Shown here: positions 20,249 to 32,399 of the stretch, in pieces
Layout: each line of letters starts with the position of its first letter
Numbering within the stretch: position 1 is the first letter of the stretch
NCBI GenBank assembly: GCA_964006375.1
Contig: OZ023270.1
Span: 51,284,120 to 51,348,119, forward strand
Length of the DNA: 64,000 nucleotides
From: Tillus elongatus
Lineage: Eukaryota; Arthropoda; Insecta; Coleoptera; Cleridae
Direction: 5' to 3'
Made by a program: the position numbers and the translations under genes
The notes under the pieces: model-generated
The model's database searches: none
What the model was told of the DNA's origin: nothing
The model's input: only the letters and a program-made list of their open reading frames with translations

Positions 20249-23247
20249 GTACCTGAACCTTGAACCCACACCACGACCTGCGCGAAGTGCATCTGGCTTT
20301 ATATTGCTCAGCAGTTACGGTTGTTGAGTTGAACGGCCAAAAAACCTTTTATCCAAAGTCATATCACAAGGTGCAAGACAGCTGAAAGCCTGAATGGCAG
20401 AAACGCTTAGAAAAAGACATCAATGAGCTCAGAGGCAAAATCGACATCATATCACAGTTTTTGGATGGCAGTCAATCAAAGAAAGTGTATCGAAAGATTA
20501 GGATCATCGCAAGAAAAGCCAAGATAGATACTTTCCACACCGACCAACTCTTGGATCTAAAAGATCAACTTAGAGAAAAAGCAAAAGCCAAAGGAGCTAG
20601 GCTTAGAAGATACAATGAGATTACAAAAAGAAAGAAGTATAATGCTGAATTCAGAAACAATCAGAAGCAGTTCCTGAGAAAGATTGAGGCCGATGGGAAC
20701 CTACAAGCTCCATTTAGCGTCGATTGCTTCCACTTCAACACATATTGGAGCACTGCATGGGCGAAAGCACGCGGTTGTAGTCGGTCTGCATCATGGATCA
20801 AGGACGTGGAAGACGTGCATGTGAACTTGCCCCAGATATCGTGAGAGAGTTTACACCAGCTTATGTGACTGCCGTCGTCAGGAAATCTCGGAACTGGAGA
20901 GCCCTACGGCCTGACAGGCTGCATAGCTTCTGGCTTAAGTATTTGACTGGCGCGTACGAGAGTCTTTCACGTTGCTTCACCCGAGCACTGAGCAACGCAG
21001 ATGATAACCCTGAATTTCCTACTGAAGGAAACACTTTTATGCTCTTCAAAAAAGAAGATGCAAACGAACCCAAAAACTGCAGGCCAATAACCTGCCTGTC
21101 AGTCCTTTACACGATTTTTACTTCCCTGATTAATGAAAATATATATCAACACTGTCTGACAAACAACATCTTCGAGGAGCAACAGAAAGGATGTCTTAGA
21201 GAATCTTTGGGCTGCAAGCACCAGTTAACAATAGACGCTGTAGTACTTAAACAAGCCGAGAGAAGAAAACGAAATCTACATATATGCTACATCGACTACA
21301 GCAAAGCATTTGACTCTGTACCCCACGATTGGTTGAACAAGGTACTTGAAATCTACAAGATCTGCCCTAGGATCAGAAACGTCCCTCAACATCTCATGAG
21401 TACTTGGAGAACAAACATATGGATAACCAATAAAAAAGTGCAAATCGGGAGGGGAATTTTTCAGGGGGACTCCCTGTCGCCGGTGTGGTTCTGCTTGGCA
21501 CTGAACCCCATGTCGACTGACTAAACAAAACTGGAGCTGGGTATAAACTCAATATGAAAAACCGAAGAAGAATATTCCACTTACTATACATGGATGATCT
21601 TAAATTATACTCTGAGACACAAGATAAGCTTCACTCACTGATTAATACTGTTAAAATATTTAGCAATGATATAATAATGTCGTTTGGACTCGACAAATGT
21701 GCTATAATCAACGTCAGGAGAGAGACACTCGAAGATCACCAACAGCCCTTTTGCGATATTGAACAACTACCGCCTTAAGAGACATACCGCTACCTAGGGA
21801 GTCCTCAAAATTAGCGTGTGGATCATAGCCGGCTAAAGCGAGGGTTCCAGGGAAATATAGGAAGCGAGTCACGAAGCTCATAAATACTAAGCTTTCCGGA
21901 GGTAACCTCTGTGTTGCTATCGACTCATGGGCGGTACCAGTATTGACATACTCTTTTGTAGTTGTCAAATGGTCCAACACCGACTTGGATAAACTGGACA
22001 GACTCACGAGAAGGCTTCTTACGAAATTCCGGTGCCTTCACACCCACTCATCTGTTAGAAGGCTGTACAAACCTCGGAAAGAAGGCGGCAGAGGATTAAT
22101 CCATATAAAAAACCTCTGCTTTAAGCAAAAAAGAAACATGCGACAACATTTTCTTGCATCCCAGGATAAACTGATGAAGTTGGTGCTGTGTGAGGATAAG
22201 GATTATACTCCACTTAGGCTGGGTCAGCGCAACTATGAGTTGGACGCCCCAGCTGACCAGGACGGTGTAGTCCACTGAGGCGACCAGGCTATGCATGGAC
22301 GGTACCCCAAACACTTTCAGGCAGATAGTGTTGATAAAACTCTATAAAACTCTTCGCTTATGTGGTTGGTCGAGGGGCAACTCTACCCGGAGACAAAGGG
22401 TTTTGTGATGGCCATTCAGGATAGGGTTATAAAAACTGAAAACTACTAGAAGCATTGCCTAAAATTAGAAGTGGTGGATAAATGTCGAAAATGCGCAGCT
22501 GTTGGACAGACCATTGAACACGTCATGGCAGCATGTCCTGCTCTCTCAAACTCAGCTTACTTAGACAGGCATAACCAGCTCGCCGAAATCATCCATCAAC
22601 AAATCGCTTTGAAATACAGTCTCCTGAACCCGTCAACAACACCAGCTTACTACAAGTATTCTTCAGAGGCGGTGCTGGAGTCGGCAGACTTTCTCCTGTA
22701 CTGGGACCGACCCATGATAACGGACCGCACTGTGGACTTTAATAGTCCAGACATTGTCCTGATAAACAAACAGATGAGGCTTACTGTGATCATAGATATT
22801 ACTGCACCGCTGTCCCATAACATTCAGAAAACTTAAATTAAAAAGATCACCAAGTATGAAAACTTGGCATATGAAATAAAAAACATATGGAAACTCCAGA
22901 AGGTGGCTATGTATCCTTTCGTAATGTCGGCGGAAGAAATAGTCACCAAAAATTTCATGGGAAATCTAAAGGAACTCGGATTACCAAATAACATCCTAAA
23001 CATGGGGCAGAGGGCGGTTCTGCTGCAAACATGTCACATAGTCCGAAAATTCCTCAGTTAAGTGGCGACCTCAAACACGTCTGATGTGTTCAAGCACCGG
23101 AAGTCAGACTGTAATGATAATATCGGCATAATGGGATATGATTAATTTTTTATCCCCATCCACTGAGCCAAGCCCCAACGTCGCGCGCGGGGGGGTTGGT
23201 CAAAAGGTTTCCAGTAGTAATACTGAGAAAGTGTTACGCTTATATCC
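20249..23247 (+). mobile_element. R4/Dong-like LINE, copy 1 (near full RT-to-C-terminus)
   Basis: The element lies between two AAT tracts (20185-20248 and 23248-23321), which fits insertion into a TAA microsatellite. It contains a single broken ORF (about 20260-23061), then a 3' UTR of about 185 bp with a GC-rich stretch (ACGTCGCGCGCGGGG). The N-terminal Myb/zinc-finger region expected for this group is missing. Assignment rests on the RT style, the downstream CCHC knuckle, the restriction-like endonuclease and the TAA target, known for Dong of Bombyx. Confidence 0.8.
20260..23061 (+). pseudogene. RLE-type LINE ORF (RT, CCHC knuckle, restriction-like endonuclease)
   Basis: Basic linker (EWQKRLEKDINELRG, about 20385-20430). 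RT: RPDRLHSFWLK, motif A YIDYSKAFDSVPHDW (about 21287-21332), motif B region FQGDSLSPVWFCLALNP, motif C YMDD (21587-21598), FGLDKC. Then a thumb/connector (LDRLTRRLLTKFR, KEGGRGLIHIKNL). The CCHC knuckle is CX2CX8HX4C (CRKCAAVGQTIEHVMAAC, about 22486-22540). The endonuclease core has LYWDRPMITDRT, SPDIVLINK and IIDITAP (about 22700-22815). A C-terminal helix block (MGQRAVLLQTCHIVRKFL) ends at 23061. Frames switch near 20840, 21525, 21780 and 21940, with stops at 22278, about 22330, 22450 and 22836. Dead, but all domains can be read. Confidence 0.85.

Positions 23248-23321
<74 letters not shown>
23248..23321. repeat. (AAT)n tract between LINE copies 1 and 1b
   Basis: About 24 AAT units. It is the tail or target of copy 1 and the target of copy 1b. 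Confidence 0.95.
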
Positions 23322-23325
<4 letters not shown>

Positions 23326-23459
23326 TATCGGCATAATGGGGTATGATGAATTTCATCCCCATCCACCGAGCCGAGCCCCAACGTCGCGCGGGGGGGGCGG
23401 TCAAAAGGTTTCCAGTAGTAATACTGGGAAAGTATAACGCTTATATCAATAGTAAAATA
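23322..23459 (+). mobile_element. R4/Dong-like LINE, copy 1b (3' UTR only, 138 bp)
   Basis: This segment repeats the last 130 bp of copy 1 (23112-23247), with about 90% identity, from ATATCGGCATAATGGG through the GC-rich stretch and CCAGTAGTAATACTG to TTATATC. It too ends in (AAT)n. It is a severely 5'-truncated insertion into the TAA tail of copy 1. Confidence 0.85.
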
Positions 23460-23608
<149 letters not shown>

Positions 23609-26042
23609 AACAACAATAACAATATGCAATATTGGCGCCAGCTGGGTAAACGAAAAACACCGAGCTTGTCAGAGTGATGAACAGATGCATCATGAGCCGT
23701 TTACCACAGGTGAAGTCTACGAGGTTATTATAGAGCTTCATAATTGGAACGCACCCGAGCCTGATGGCGTCCAAAACTTTTGGCTGAAGAAATTTGGGTG
23801 TACACATCATCTATTGGCGGGGTTAATAAATGATGTTATACTTGGCCCAAAGAATATGTCATTGTTTTTCACAGAAGAAGCCACGTATCTTCTTCCAAAG
23901 GACCAGCAGTGTTCTGCAGACCCCGGCAGACAATAACTTGTTTACGGACCCCATAAGTTGATCACATCCTGCCTTGAGAAACCCATATATCCGCACTGCG
24001 AACGAAGCAACATAATTGCGGGCCAGCAAAAAGGGTGTGCCAAAGGATCTATGGGATGCAAAGACCAACTAATAATTGATTCGGTTGTGTGCAATCAAGC
24101 TTACAATGGGCGAAGAAATCTCTTTGCTGACTACGTGACTCAGTTCCAGACGAATGACTTATAAGTGTGGTGAAGATCTATAAGATCGATACTTATATCC
24201 TGAGGTTCCTTGAACACACAATGTCTACCTGGATAACAAAAATACAGTTACGGTCAAAACGAGTAATAACATTTTAACCAGCACGATACCAATTAGAAGA
24301 GGTATATTTCATGGCGACTCTCTTAGCCCATTGTGGCTCTACCTCGCATAGAATCCGCTATCAAACCGCCTAAACTTCACCAGATATGGCTTCGGTATAA
24401 AAATCAATGGTAGGGAGCAAATAACGCTAAATCATCTGCTGTATATGGATGATCTTAAGCTGATGGCCTCCACAAAGAACCACCTGCAACAACTCCTTAA
24501 AATCGTGGAAGAGTTTTCCAGAGATATGGCCATGCAGTCGGGGCTGGAAAATGTCGTACCTTATGTGTAGTCCGAGGGACTACAATAATAACTACATATA
24601 AAATTCGGAACGGCCAGCAAATTTGCTCGATGGATGTAGAAGTGTTATCAATACCTGGGAATACAACAAGCGAGAAAAATAAACCACTCGGTAATGAAGA
24701 ATGATCTGAGTTTACGAAACGAGTAAAGCAGGTGGTGCGATCACATCTTAATGGCAAGCACCTGACTAATGCTCTGATTACATGTTCTGCACTAAGCTAC
24801 TCATTTGGGATTGTGAACTGGAGTAAAACGGACATCGAAAACCTAAACTCAAGGTGCGAGCACTCCTAACAAAATCCAAAATGCATCACCCCCGTAGTGC
24901 TATCGAGCGATTAACCCTACCTAGAAACCAAGGTGGAAGAGGAGTTTTAGATATTGGTCAACAGTCGGACCAGCAGTGAACCTGCGTACATATTTCCATC
25001 AACAGACGCTTAATTCGGAACTACACCATGCCATATGCGAGGCAAATGATTCAACGCCGCTACAACTAAAAGAAAGTGAAATACAAAGCCACCATCGGAC
25101 TTATCAGAACAACCTGCAATCTTGGATGCAGAAGCCTCTCCATGGGCGACATCTGAATGAGACCTCCCAGGCACATGACGACAAATTCGCGTCGAACTAC
25201 TCGTTGGTGTCCAGACAGATGTTTGTAGAGACAGAGAGGTTTTTACTGGCCATACAAGATCAGGTCATCCCAACAAGAGACTACCTGAAGTATATAGTTG
25301 GGGATAATTCGGTCCAAGATGACAAATGTAGATTTGGGTGTCAGTCATAAGAGAGTATCCAGCACATTACCGGAGGATGTCAAGCGTTCGCTACAACAGA
25401 GTATAAAGAGAGGCACGACGCAGCTTCTTAAGTACTTCATCAAGAATTGGCTCAGAAACTGGGACTTTTAAATCTTTGTAAGGTGCCCTAGTATAGATAC
25501 ATTCCTGAGCCTGTTCTAGAGAACTCAGCATACAGGTTATACTGGGATCCGACCGTGCTCACAGACCAACAAGTTGCCCACAACAGGCCATATATAATAA
25601 TAGTGGCTAAGTCCTGCAATCAAGTGACGCTGATTGATGTGGCCATTCCAAATACTAATAATCTAGAGATAAAATACAACGAGTTAATCATTAAGTACAG
25701 AGACCTCGAGGTACAAGTAAAGAGACAATGGACGGCAGATAGTGTCCGAGTGATTCCAATAGTCATGTCATCAACTGGTGTGGTCCCTAAGAATCATCGA
25801 GAGAACATTAAGAGACTGGGCCTTGGAGAGCATCTTTATAAGGTTATGCAGAGGGCGGTAATGCTTGCAACTGCCCACATCGTGCGGAGCTTCCTGGGAA
25901 ATGAGGATGTTACGCGTTGTCGTTCAGGACCCAATAACTTGGAAAGGTTTCCTTCTGAGCTCAGTCCCTTTGGTATCTGAGATACCTGGGATGAGTGAAC
26001 GTTTCCCTTTGAGGGAGTGTGAAAGCCCTTCAGGCTAAAGTC
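23609..26042 (+). pseudogene. R4/Dong-like LINE, copy 2 (RT to 3' UTR, heavily decayed)
   Basis: The start falls in the RT N-terminus (FTTGEVYEVIIEL, APEPDGVQNFWLKK). It continues through AEEQ-like and KGCAKGSMGCKDQLIIDSV, a damaged motif A (about 24130-24160), FHGDSLSP, the YMDDLKLM motif C (about 24445-24465), connector, and a decayed CCHC (CRFGCQS...HITGGC, about 25327-25380). Endonuclease and C-terminus are open from 25555 to 25980 (TLIDVAIP, MQRAVMLATAHIVRSFL). The 60-bp 3' UTR ends GGCTAAAGTCGATAATAAT. At least ten frameshifts or stops. Its 3' UTR differs from copy 1 but is nearly the same as copy 3, so copies 2 and 3 form one subfamily. Confidence 0.8.
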
Positions 26043-26043
26043 G

Positions 26044-26100
<57 letters not shown>

Positions 26101-26126
26101 GTAGTAGTAGTAGTAGTAGTAATAAT
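26043..26126. repeat. (AAT)n then (AGT)n microsatellite
   Basis: About 19 AAT units, then 7 AGT/GTA units and two more AAT, between copy 2 and the X-type copies. Confidence 0.95.
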
Positions 26127-26266
26127 ATATTGATACATGCCGCCTGACCCGTGCTTTTCTTAATCAAAGGCAACAGACAGGAACTCAAGTTGCCCTCAAT
26201 ATGGCCCTTGCGTACCATATTTACTTGCCAGACTTGGCAATGAACCCTTTCTCATAATAATAATGG
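26127..26266 (+). mobile_element. R4/Dong-like LINE, X-type, 3'-end fragment
   Basis: About 130 bp matching the end of the next copy (26750-26867: TGATACATGC.GCCTGACCC, TCAAGTTGCCCTCAATA, TTGCCAGACTTGGCAATGAA) and ending in a short (ATA)4. A second example of a copy cut down to its 3' end next to a longer relative. Confidence 0.8.
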
Positions 26267-26867
26267 CCGACACTAGCGTCAACTGCATATACGGGACGAC
26301 ATGACAACGTCGCTAAAATAATACATCAGACTCTATTGTGTCGAGTAGATTCTAACCATTGTTCTGTGCCCTATTACAATTACCAACCAGCGTCTGTAAT
26401 TGAAACCAATGATCACATTCTATATTGGAACAAAACTATCCACACAGACGGGCACATACCAAATAATAATGGGCCGGACATAGTTTTTACCAACAAACAG
26501 GCACAAGAAACTTACGTTATAGATATCATAATTCCATCTTCTGAAAATATAGAGAAGAAACACAGGGAAAAAATCTCGAAATATTTACCCCTGGTTGAAG
26601 AGATAAAGGACATGTGGCGACAGAGGCAAGTTACCGTGATACCAATAGTGACTGGCACCACAGGAGAGATACCAGTCACACTCAAACTGGCTATTCTCGC
26701 TCTAGATATAAAAAAGAACGCCTACATCATCATTCAAAAGGCAGTTCTGATACATGCAGCCTGACCCGTGCTTTTCTAAATCAAAGGCAATAGAGAGGAA
26801 CTCAAGTTGCCCTCAATAGGCCCTTGCGTACCATAATTACTTGCCAGACTTGGCAATGAATCCGCGA
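26267..26867 (+). pseudogene. R4/Dong-like LINE, X-type, endonuclease to 3' UTR
   Basis: A clean open frame (about 26300-26763) carries the region after the zinc knuckle: VPYYNYQPASVIE, ILYWNKTIHTDGHI, GPDIVFTNKQ, YVIDIIIPSSENI, KISKYLPLVEEIKDMW, VIPIVTGTTGEIP and IIIQKAVLIHAA. PD (in GPDIV) and the downstream D (in YVIDI) fit the restriction-like endonuclease of R2/R4-type LINEs. The 3' UTR of about 105 bp has an inverted TTGCCAGACTTGGCAA and joins (AAT)n. Sequence differs enough from copies 1-3 to be a third subfamily. Confidence 0.8.
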
Positions 26868-26872
26868 TAATG

Positions 26873-26914
<42 letters not shown>
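26868..26914. repeat. (AAT)n microsatellite
   Basis: About 14 AAT units between the X-type copy and copy 3. Confidence 0.95.
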
Positions 26915-26915
<1 letters not shown>

Positions 26916-27428
26916 GGAGATAATTGGGTCCAAGATGACAAATGTAGATTTGGGTGTCAGTGATCAGAGACTATCCAGCACGTCACCGGAGGATGTCAAG
27001 CGTTAGCTACAACAGAGTATAAAGAGAGGCACGACGCAGTCGCTAAAATACTTCATCAAGTACAACGAGAAGATCATTAAGTACAGGCACCTCAAAATAC
27101 AAGTAAAGAGACAATAGAGAGCAGATAATGCCCGAGTGATTCGAATAGCCATCTCGTCAACTGATGTGATTTCTAAGAATCTTCGAGAGAACATTAAGAG
27201 ACTGGGCCCTGGAGAGCATCTTTATAAGGTTATGCAGAAGGCAGTAATACTTGCAACTGCCCACACCGTGCGAAGATTCCTAGGAAATGAGGATGTGTCG
27301 CGTTGTCGGCCAGGGGCCGATAACTTGGAAAGGGCTCTATCTGAGCTCAGTCCCTTTGGTATCTGAGATACCTGGGATAAATGAGTGTTCCCCTTTGAGG
27401 GAGTGTGAAAGCCCCTCAGGCTAAAGTC
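26915..27428 (+). pseudogene. R4/Dong-like LINE, copy 3 (internally deleted relative of copy 2)
   Basis: The first about 145 bp match copy 2 at 25305-25440 (decayed CCHC region). At about 27060 sequence jumps to the equivalent of copy 2 position 25676, deleting about 235 bp that includes the endonuclease centre. It then runs on through MQKAVILATAHTVRRFL to a stop at 27366 and the same 3' UTR (GTGAAAGCCC.TCAGGCTAAAGTCGA) and (AAT)n. Confidence 0.8.
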
Positions 27429-27583
<155 letters not shown>

Positions 27584-28000
27584 GGGTTTCGGAGGAACCA
27601 GAAACTCTCACAGAGGAATCCGAAATGGCTACTGGAACAACTAGCTCAACATCTAAGAGCACAGAAGTCCCCTATAGATGGCAACACAAACATATTTGAG
27701 ATGCTTTTGGTTGCAATTTGATATAATCGCGATATTTTGCAAGCATATCCAATTGCAAACAAATGCGGAGCAGGTAGGACAGGATGTTGCACCAATATAT
27801 ACCAAGAATTAAAGAAAATAAGACCTGGCCCATCCAACCACACTGAACAAAATGTAACAGACATATATAGATACATAACTAGTAAATCAGTAATCTGTCG
27901 AGCAGAACGCTATTGGAGAGGAAATATACCGCTTCCACAAAATAGACAACATGATAGTTCAATTGACTTGGAAGAGAAGAAACCCAAGAGCCCATAGAAC
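27584..28000 (+). pseudogene. R4/Dong-like LINE, copy 4: N-terminal (Myb-like) fragment
   Basis: Starts at the edge of the AAT tract. A Ser/Thr-rich stretch (GTTSSTSKSTE) leads into YRWQHKH and, after a frame slip near 27720, QAYPIANKCGAGRTGCCTNIYQ... with an NVTDIYRYITSKSVICRAE block. The spaced Trp and helix pattern resembles the Myb-like DNA-binding domain before the RT in R2/R4-type elements. It is the only 5' end of the group visible here, so it may show where a full element begins relative to TAA. No RT follows; a transposase fragment takes over near 28000. Confidence 0.55.
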
Positions 28001-28300
28001 ATAGTCCGTGAATATCTAGATGCCATATTTCGTGAGAGATGGATACGGCGTCCAGGGGCAATTTTGTGGCCACGGCGTTTCCCAGACTTGACGCCTTTGG
28101 ATTTTTATGTGGGGTTCTTTCAAATCGAAAGTTTCTTTCAGCAGGCCAAAGAATTTAAAGAAACTACAGCAACGAATTCGCGCTGAAGTGGAGAAAATTA
28201 TTCCTGAAATTTTTGAGCGCAGTGTACAAAGTGTTTACACTCGTATCGGTCGATGCCAAATGGTAGGTGGTGTTACAAAACACGGCTTCTCAAACTAATA
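28001..28300 (+). pseudogene. DUF4817-group transposase, C-terminal fragment
   Basis: VREYLDAIFRERWIRRPGAI and LWPRRFPDLTPLDFY contain the third catalytic Asp region of the same superfamily as the 14-18 kb elements. After a frame slip, SRPKNLKKLQQRIRAEVEKI and a C-terminal tail end at about 28298. The first two thirds and the terminal repeats are missing. Confidence 0.75.
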
Positions 28301-28459
28301 ATTTGCTGAAAACAATTTCAACAAATAGAGAACCCCGACGAATGTAGCCATCTATTATTGTGACGCTTCCATGTAAATATCTACAGCCTTCTGTCCGGCT
28401 TTATGTTCTTCATTACCTTACAGTCCAGACAGAGGGTGCGTTATGCAGCTTTTAGTATT

Positions 28460-28815
28460 TGCTTCCTTCTCTGCAAGTGACTCGTTAGGCATTTGAATTG
28501 GCACAGTACATTTGTCTTCTTATCGGCAGAATCTGTACAGTACTTCTCCTGCAAGACTCGTGTGCCTCATCTCACTGTTGCGTCGGCAATGTCCTGTTAA
28601 TAAACCCATTATTACTAGAATTGCGCTTCCACTCATTCCTAGTAGGTCTATTGTAAATTTTAGCGAGTGTTCTTTTATAAACTGTTTGCCTGTCTCTGTA
28701 GTGGGGAGTTTTCCACCACTTTGGTGCTTTAATGTTGACCCATTCATTAGTGAGTCTTCTTATACTTGTCTTGGCTGGACCGCAGAAATAATTCAGCGTC
28801 TATTAGGAGCCTAGA
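28460..28815 (-). pseudogene. LINE ORF2 C-terminal fragment (RNase H-type element)
   Basis: On the minus strand the frame includes SLKFTIDLLGMSGSAI and LVIMGLLTGHCRRNSEMR, then the start of a CCHC (LYRFC). This is the block after RNase H in LOA/Jockey-type LINEs; compare LLTGHMAVKKHL in the element at 6.7-10 kb and YTGHCRLRHHM at 53.4 kb. It breaks down after RFC. Its edge at about 28815 meets the truncated Gypsy element. Confidence 0.65.
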
Positions 28816-28819
28816 CGCG

Positions 28820-29650
28820 AATTAAAAACACAGAAATGTAAAAAGTATTTAATTTAGAGAACGTTATAGCATTTTCAGTTGTTCATAGTATCGATTCTAT
28901 GGCGTTAAATAGGTTAGCGATTTCAGTCAATGGTTCTAAAATAAGTGTCCGCTGGGGGACAGGAAAAATATTAGGAGCTAAATGTTTAGTAATGTTTTGA
29001 AGTGTGTGTGTTACGTCAGATTGCACTGGCTGCGGTATGGTTACCATTCGCACATTTTAAATGTTTTGAAGTGCTAACATTCTTTTGACAATTTCCTTTT
29101 GATTATGAGTTAAAGTATTTACTGTTTGATTAAATTCGTTTACTGCATTTATCATAACAGATGTTTGTTCGTCAAATAGCTCATATATTCTATTTCGATC
29201 ATCAGCTAATAATTGAAGGGCTTTATTGATTCTTTTGCCATCGTCGGTGTCTAGATTGCCAGTGATCGATTTAAAAACTGTAACCAAAGGATTGAGTAAA
29301 CCTCTCTTAAATCTATACTTATTAGGAAAAATTCTAAGGAAAGGTTCATCTATGTTATCTACAGTATAACTAAGGGCGATTATAAAATTATGGTATTCAG
29401 ACCTAAAATTATCACTTTTAAAGTATTGGCTATGAGATAATATTTCTATTTAAGTTTCCTATAGTCAGTAAAGAAGGGTTCCATATTACATAAATGTATT
29501 AGACGCCATACGTCATTTTGGCAACAGCTTCTAACTAACTTGCGAGGTAAAAAAACCTACATTGCGAGGTTGCTCTTTAAGTCTTCTATCTGAGGCTGCC
29601 TTCCGCATGCCCACCTAAAAGGCGAAGATTTCTTAAATGAGTTACACATT
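28820..29650 (-). pseudogene. env: Env-like (fusion-protein type) remnant
   Basis: A furin-type site RFKR (29303-29314) is followed directly by a GLLNPL start and KSITGNLDTDD (about 29287-29240). This is the layout of the F-type fusion protein shared by errantiviruses and baculoviruses. A heptad-like helix continues to about 29060. Past a stop, EIANLFNAIESI and TENAITFSKLN (about 28930-28840) look like the later ectodomain. No transmembrane segment survives because the element is cut off at 28816. Upstream sequence is broken by stops. It is non-functional. Confidence 0.65.
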
Positions 29651-30029
29651 GCTCGTCATTCTTGTGGTTTATGAGTAAAGCTGTATTATGTTCTAGGAGG
29701 GATATTATTGTGTATGGACCTATGTAGGGGTTCGTATGCTTTTTGTGAAATCCAGGGGGTATCTTTTTATATACTGTTTGACCTTCCTTAAATGGCTAAT
29801 TAACTTCAGCGTTAGTTCTAAGGAGCATTTTTGCTTTAGATTTTTCTATCCGATCCAATACGATATCATAAACTATTCTCATAAAAATCTTATGTTCTTG
29901 GTTATAGTTTTGAGTGAGTGTAACTTCGGGGTAGAAGAATATTTCTTGTATGTATCCAAATATTAACTCAAAAGGTGGTTTCAGAGGGAATGCTTGAATT
30001 GTAGGCTGGTATGCAGTAGGGTATTTGGG

Positions 30030-31060
30030 AGGTTTTAGATTTGGGTATCTTATTTTGAAAATTCTATAGTGTTTAATGTGCTGTGCAATATCTCTGCTGG
30101 GCTGTTAGAGTTGGGATTATGAGGTGTAGTTATGTGCATTTCAAGTTGATATGACTTTAGGAGCTCTTTGACAGTGCCATTTGAAAAATCCGTACCAGGG
30201 TCGAAAACGACGCCTCTTACTGTACCATATTGTGAAAACATCTTATTAATACCCTAGAAATTTCTATAGCATTCTTGATTTTCATCGGAAAGGCCTGACC
30301 AAATTTACTGAAAGGATCAAGTATTGTAAAGAACTAAGGTGATTCGATTTGAAATGTATCTATGTGAATTAATTCTAGAGGTTTTGAAGGTGTTGGAGTG
30401 TTCTAAAGGTACATTAATTGAACTCTATTGTATTCTGCTTGTTTACATGTCTCACAGTCTACAATGAATTCTAAAATTTTTTGTTTTAAATTAGGATAAT
30501 ATTTCTTCTTCATCCTTAAATACGTTTTATCTGGATCCCTATGGTTAGTTTTACCTTGATGATATGCTATTATATGATTCGTCCTCACAGTTAATTTCTT
30601 CCAAAACTGTATCACATCTATAAAATTGCGGCGCATGCGCATTATTAAACTGCTGATTGATAGCCGAACTAACTAATTCATAATGTCTCGCATTAATAAA
30701 TAGTATTTCTTTTGAGGCAAACAGTAATGCTTCACAAATTCCGCTGTCTTGTATGGATCTTCTAAATTAAATTTAGCATGAATAAAATTTATCTTGCCTT
30801 TCCTGGCTTGTAGAATTTCGGGTTCCTCTGAGCAGCTAAGAAATATTTGATTGGATGTGTTATTGATAATTTCCTCTTCCAAAATAGGAATTCCTGGTGC
30901 GGCGTATGATTCCTGGTTAAAATTAACTGTATCTAGTTCTCCGATTTCTTCGTCAGTGTCTTCATTATCTTTCTGCCATGCTGTTTTATCTGCATTATTA
31001 ATTATTGACTGATTATCAACATCCAGGGGGTTAATTTCTATAGGTGACAAAGCGTCGGTG
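30030..31060 (-). pseudogene. pol: Gypsy integrase (zinc finger and partial core) and preceding linker
   Basis: From high to low coordinates: an acidic linker (31050-30673) ending in YCLPQKKYYLL; the HHCC zinc finger (30642-30403: HIIAYHQGKTNHR ... CETCKQAEY); a damaged stretch; and part of the catalytic core (30241-30050) with FDPGTDFSNG and TPHNPNSNSPAEILHST, which hold the second Asp and the Glu of DDE. The first catalytic Asp region is not clear. Inactive. Confidence 0.75.
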
Positions 31061-31079
31061 TTATTTGGTTTTCATTTCT

Positions 31080-32360
31080 TGTATTCTATGTCGTACTCAT
31101 ATTCTTCCAGCTTTAAACGCCATCTTACTAACTTCTAATTGGAAATAACCATTTCAGTGGTTTGTGATCGGTCATTATGGTAAATATTTTGCCGTAAAGG
31201 TAGGGTCTAAAGTAATTTACAGCCCACACTATTTCAAGTAGTTCCTTTTCGATTGTACTGTACCTGCTTTCCGTCTCGTTCAGAGTTCAGCTTGCATAAG
31301 CTACAGGCAGGTGTGAATTCGCCTTGTGTGTGGTCGCCTTGACTTAACACAGCTCTAAGCGCGACCTTGCAAGCATCCGTAGTTAATATGATTTCTTCGT
31401 AAAATCTAGTGGCTGTAATATTGACTGTTTATTAAAATATGTTTACATGTTTCAAATATCTCTTTATAATCTTCGTTGTTAATATCAATTTTAAAATTTT
31501 TCTTTACACATTTCTTTAAAGGTTTTGTGACATTCGCAGAATTATTTATAAAGTTTGGGTAGCATCATATTAGACCCAGAAACGACTTGATTTCTTTTTG
31601 TGTTTTAGGAATGGGTTTAATTCCTTCTGGTCTGACCACGTGTCCCAAAAATCCAGCATCCTTCTTTAAAAATTAGGATTTGTCCACTTGCACCTTTAGC
31701 TGAAAGTTCCTGAACCTTTGAAACATTTGAGTTAGCTTGTCTAGATGCTCCTGTAGATGTGTTGAGAACACAATGACCTCATCCACGTAGACAAGGTAAG
31801 TTTTCCCAGTCAATCCGTGTAAAACATTATTCATTAGGCGCTGAAATGAGGCTGTAGCATTATTAAGGCCAAATGGAATTCCTAGATATTTGTAATGACC
31901 TAAATCTGTTGAGAATGCCGTCTTTTTAATGTCGTCAGGATGTATTTCTATCTGATGAAAACCTGATGCCAAATCAATTGTAGTAAAATAGTGAGATCTA
32001 CCAATTTTATCCAATATTTCTTCTATTTTAGGTATGGGGTAGCAATCAGGTATGGTTTTGTCGTTGAGCTTTCTGTAGTCTACAACGGCCCTCCAGTTCT
32101 GTTTTCCACTAGCATCTTCTTTCTTTGGGACCACCCAAATTGGTGAACACCACGTTGAATGTGAATGCTTCTTTATGTACCTCTGGGTAAGGATATATCT
32201 TCGAATGTACAGGTATATCGTCTGTCGTTCCAATCCTATGTTTTACCAAGTATGTGGAAGTTAACCTTTCGTTCTCTTTATAAAACATATCTTTATAACG
32301 TTTCCATAAATCTATTAGTTGTTCACGTTCTTCTTGATTTAAGTGATCCATGTAAGTCGG
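31080..32360 (-). pseudogene. pol: Gypsy reverse transcriptase/RNase H, inactivated
   Basis: RT starts with HRIGTTDDIPVHSKIYPYP (about 32290-32230). It shifts frame near 32130, then reads WCSPIWVVPKK, WRAVVDYRKLND, TIDLASGFHQIE (first catalytic Asp), FGLNNATASFQRLMN and LVYVDEVIVFS. The catalytic YxDD is YVDE here (31778-31789), so the second Asp is lost. A stop at 31674 follows, then [13 protein letters not shown] and ETCKHI; RNase H below 31450 is scarcely readable. Confidence 0.85.
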
Positions 32361-32399
32361 TATTATTTAAACACTAGCCTCGCTATCTGACAATTTAAC

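Noticed and set aside
28512..28814. A 100-codon plus-strand frame
   Set aside because: It is the opposite strand of a LINE C-terminal fragment whose minus frame has recognisable GLLTGHCR-type motifs.
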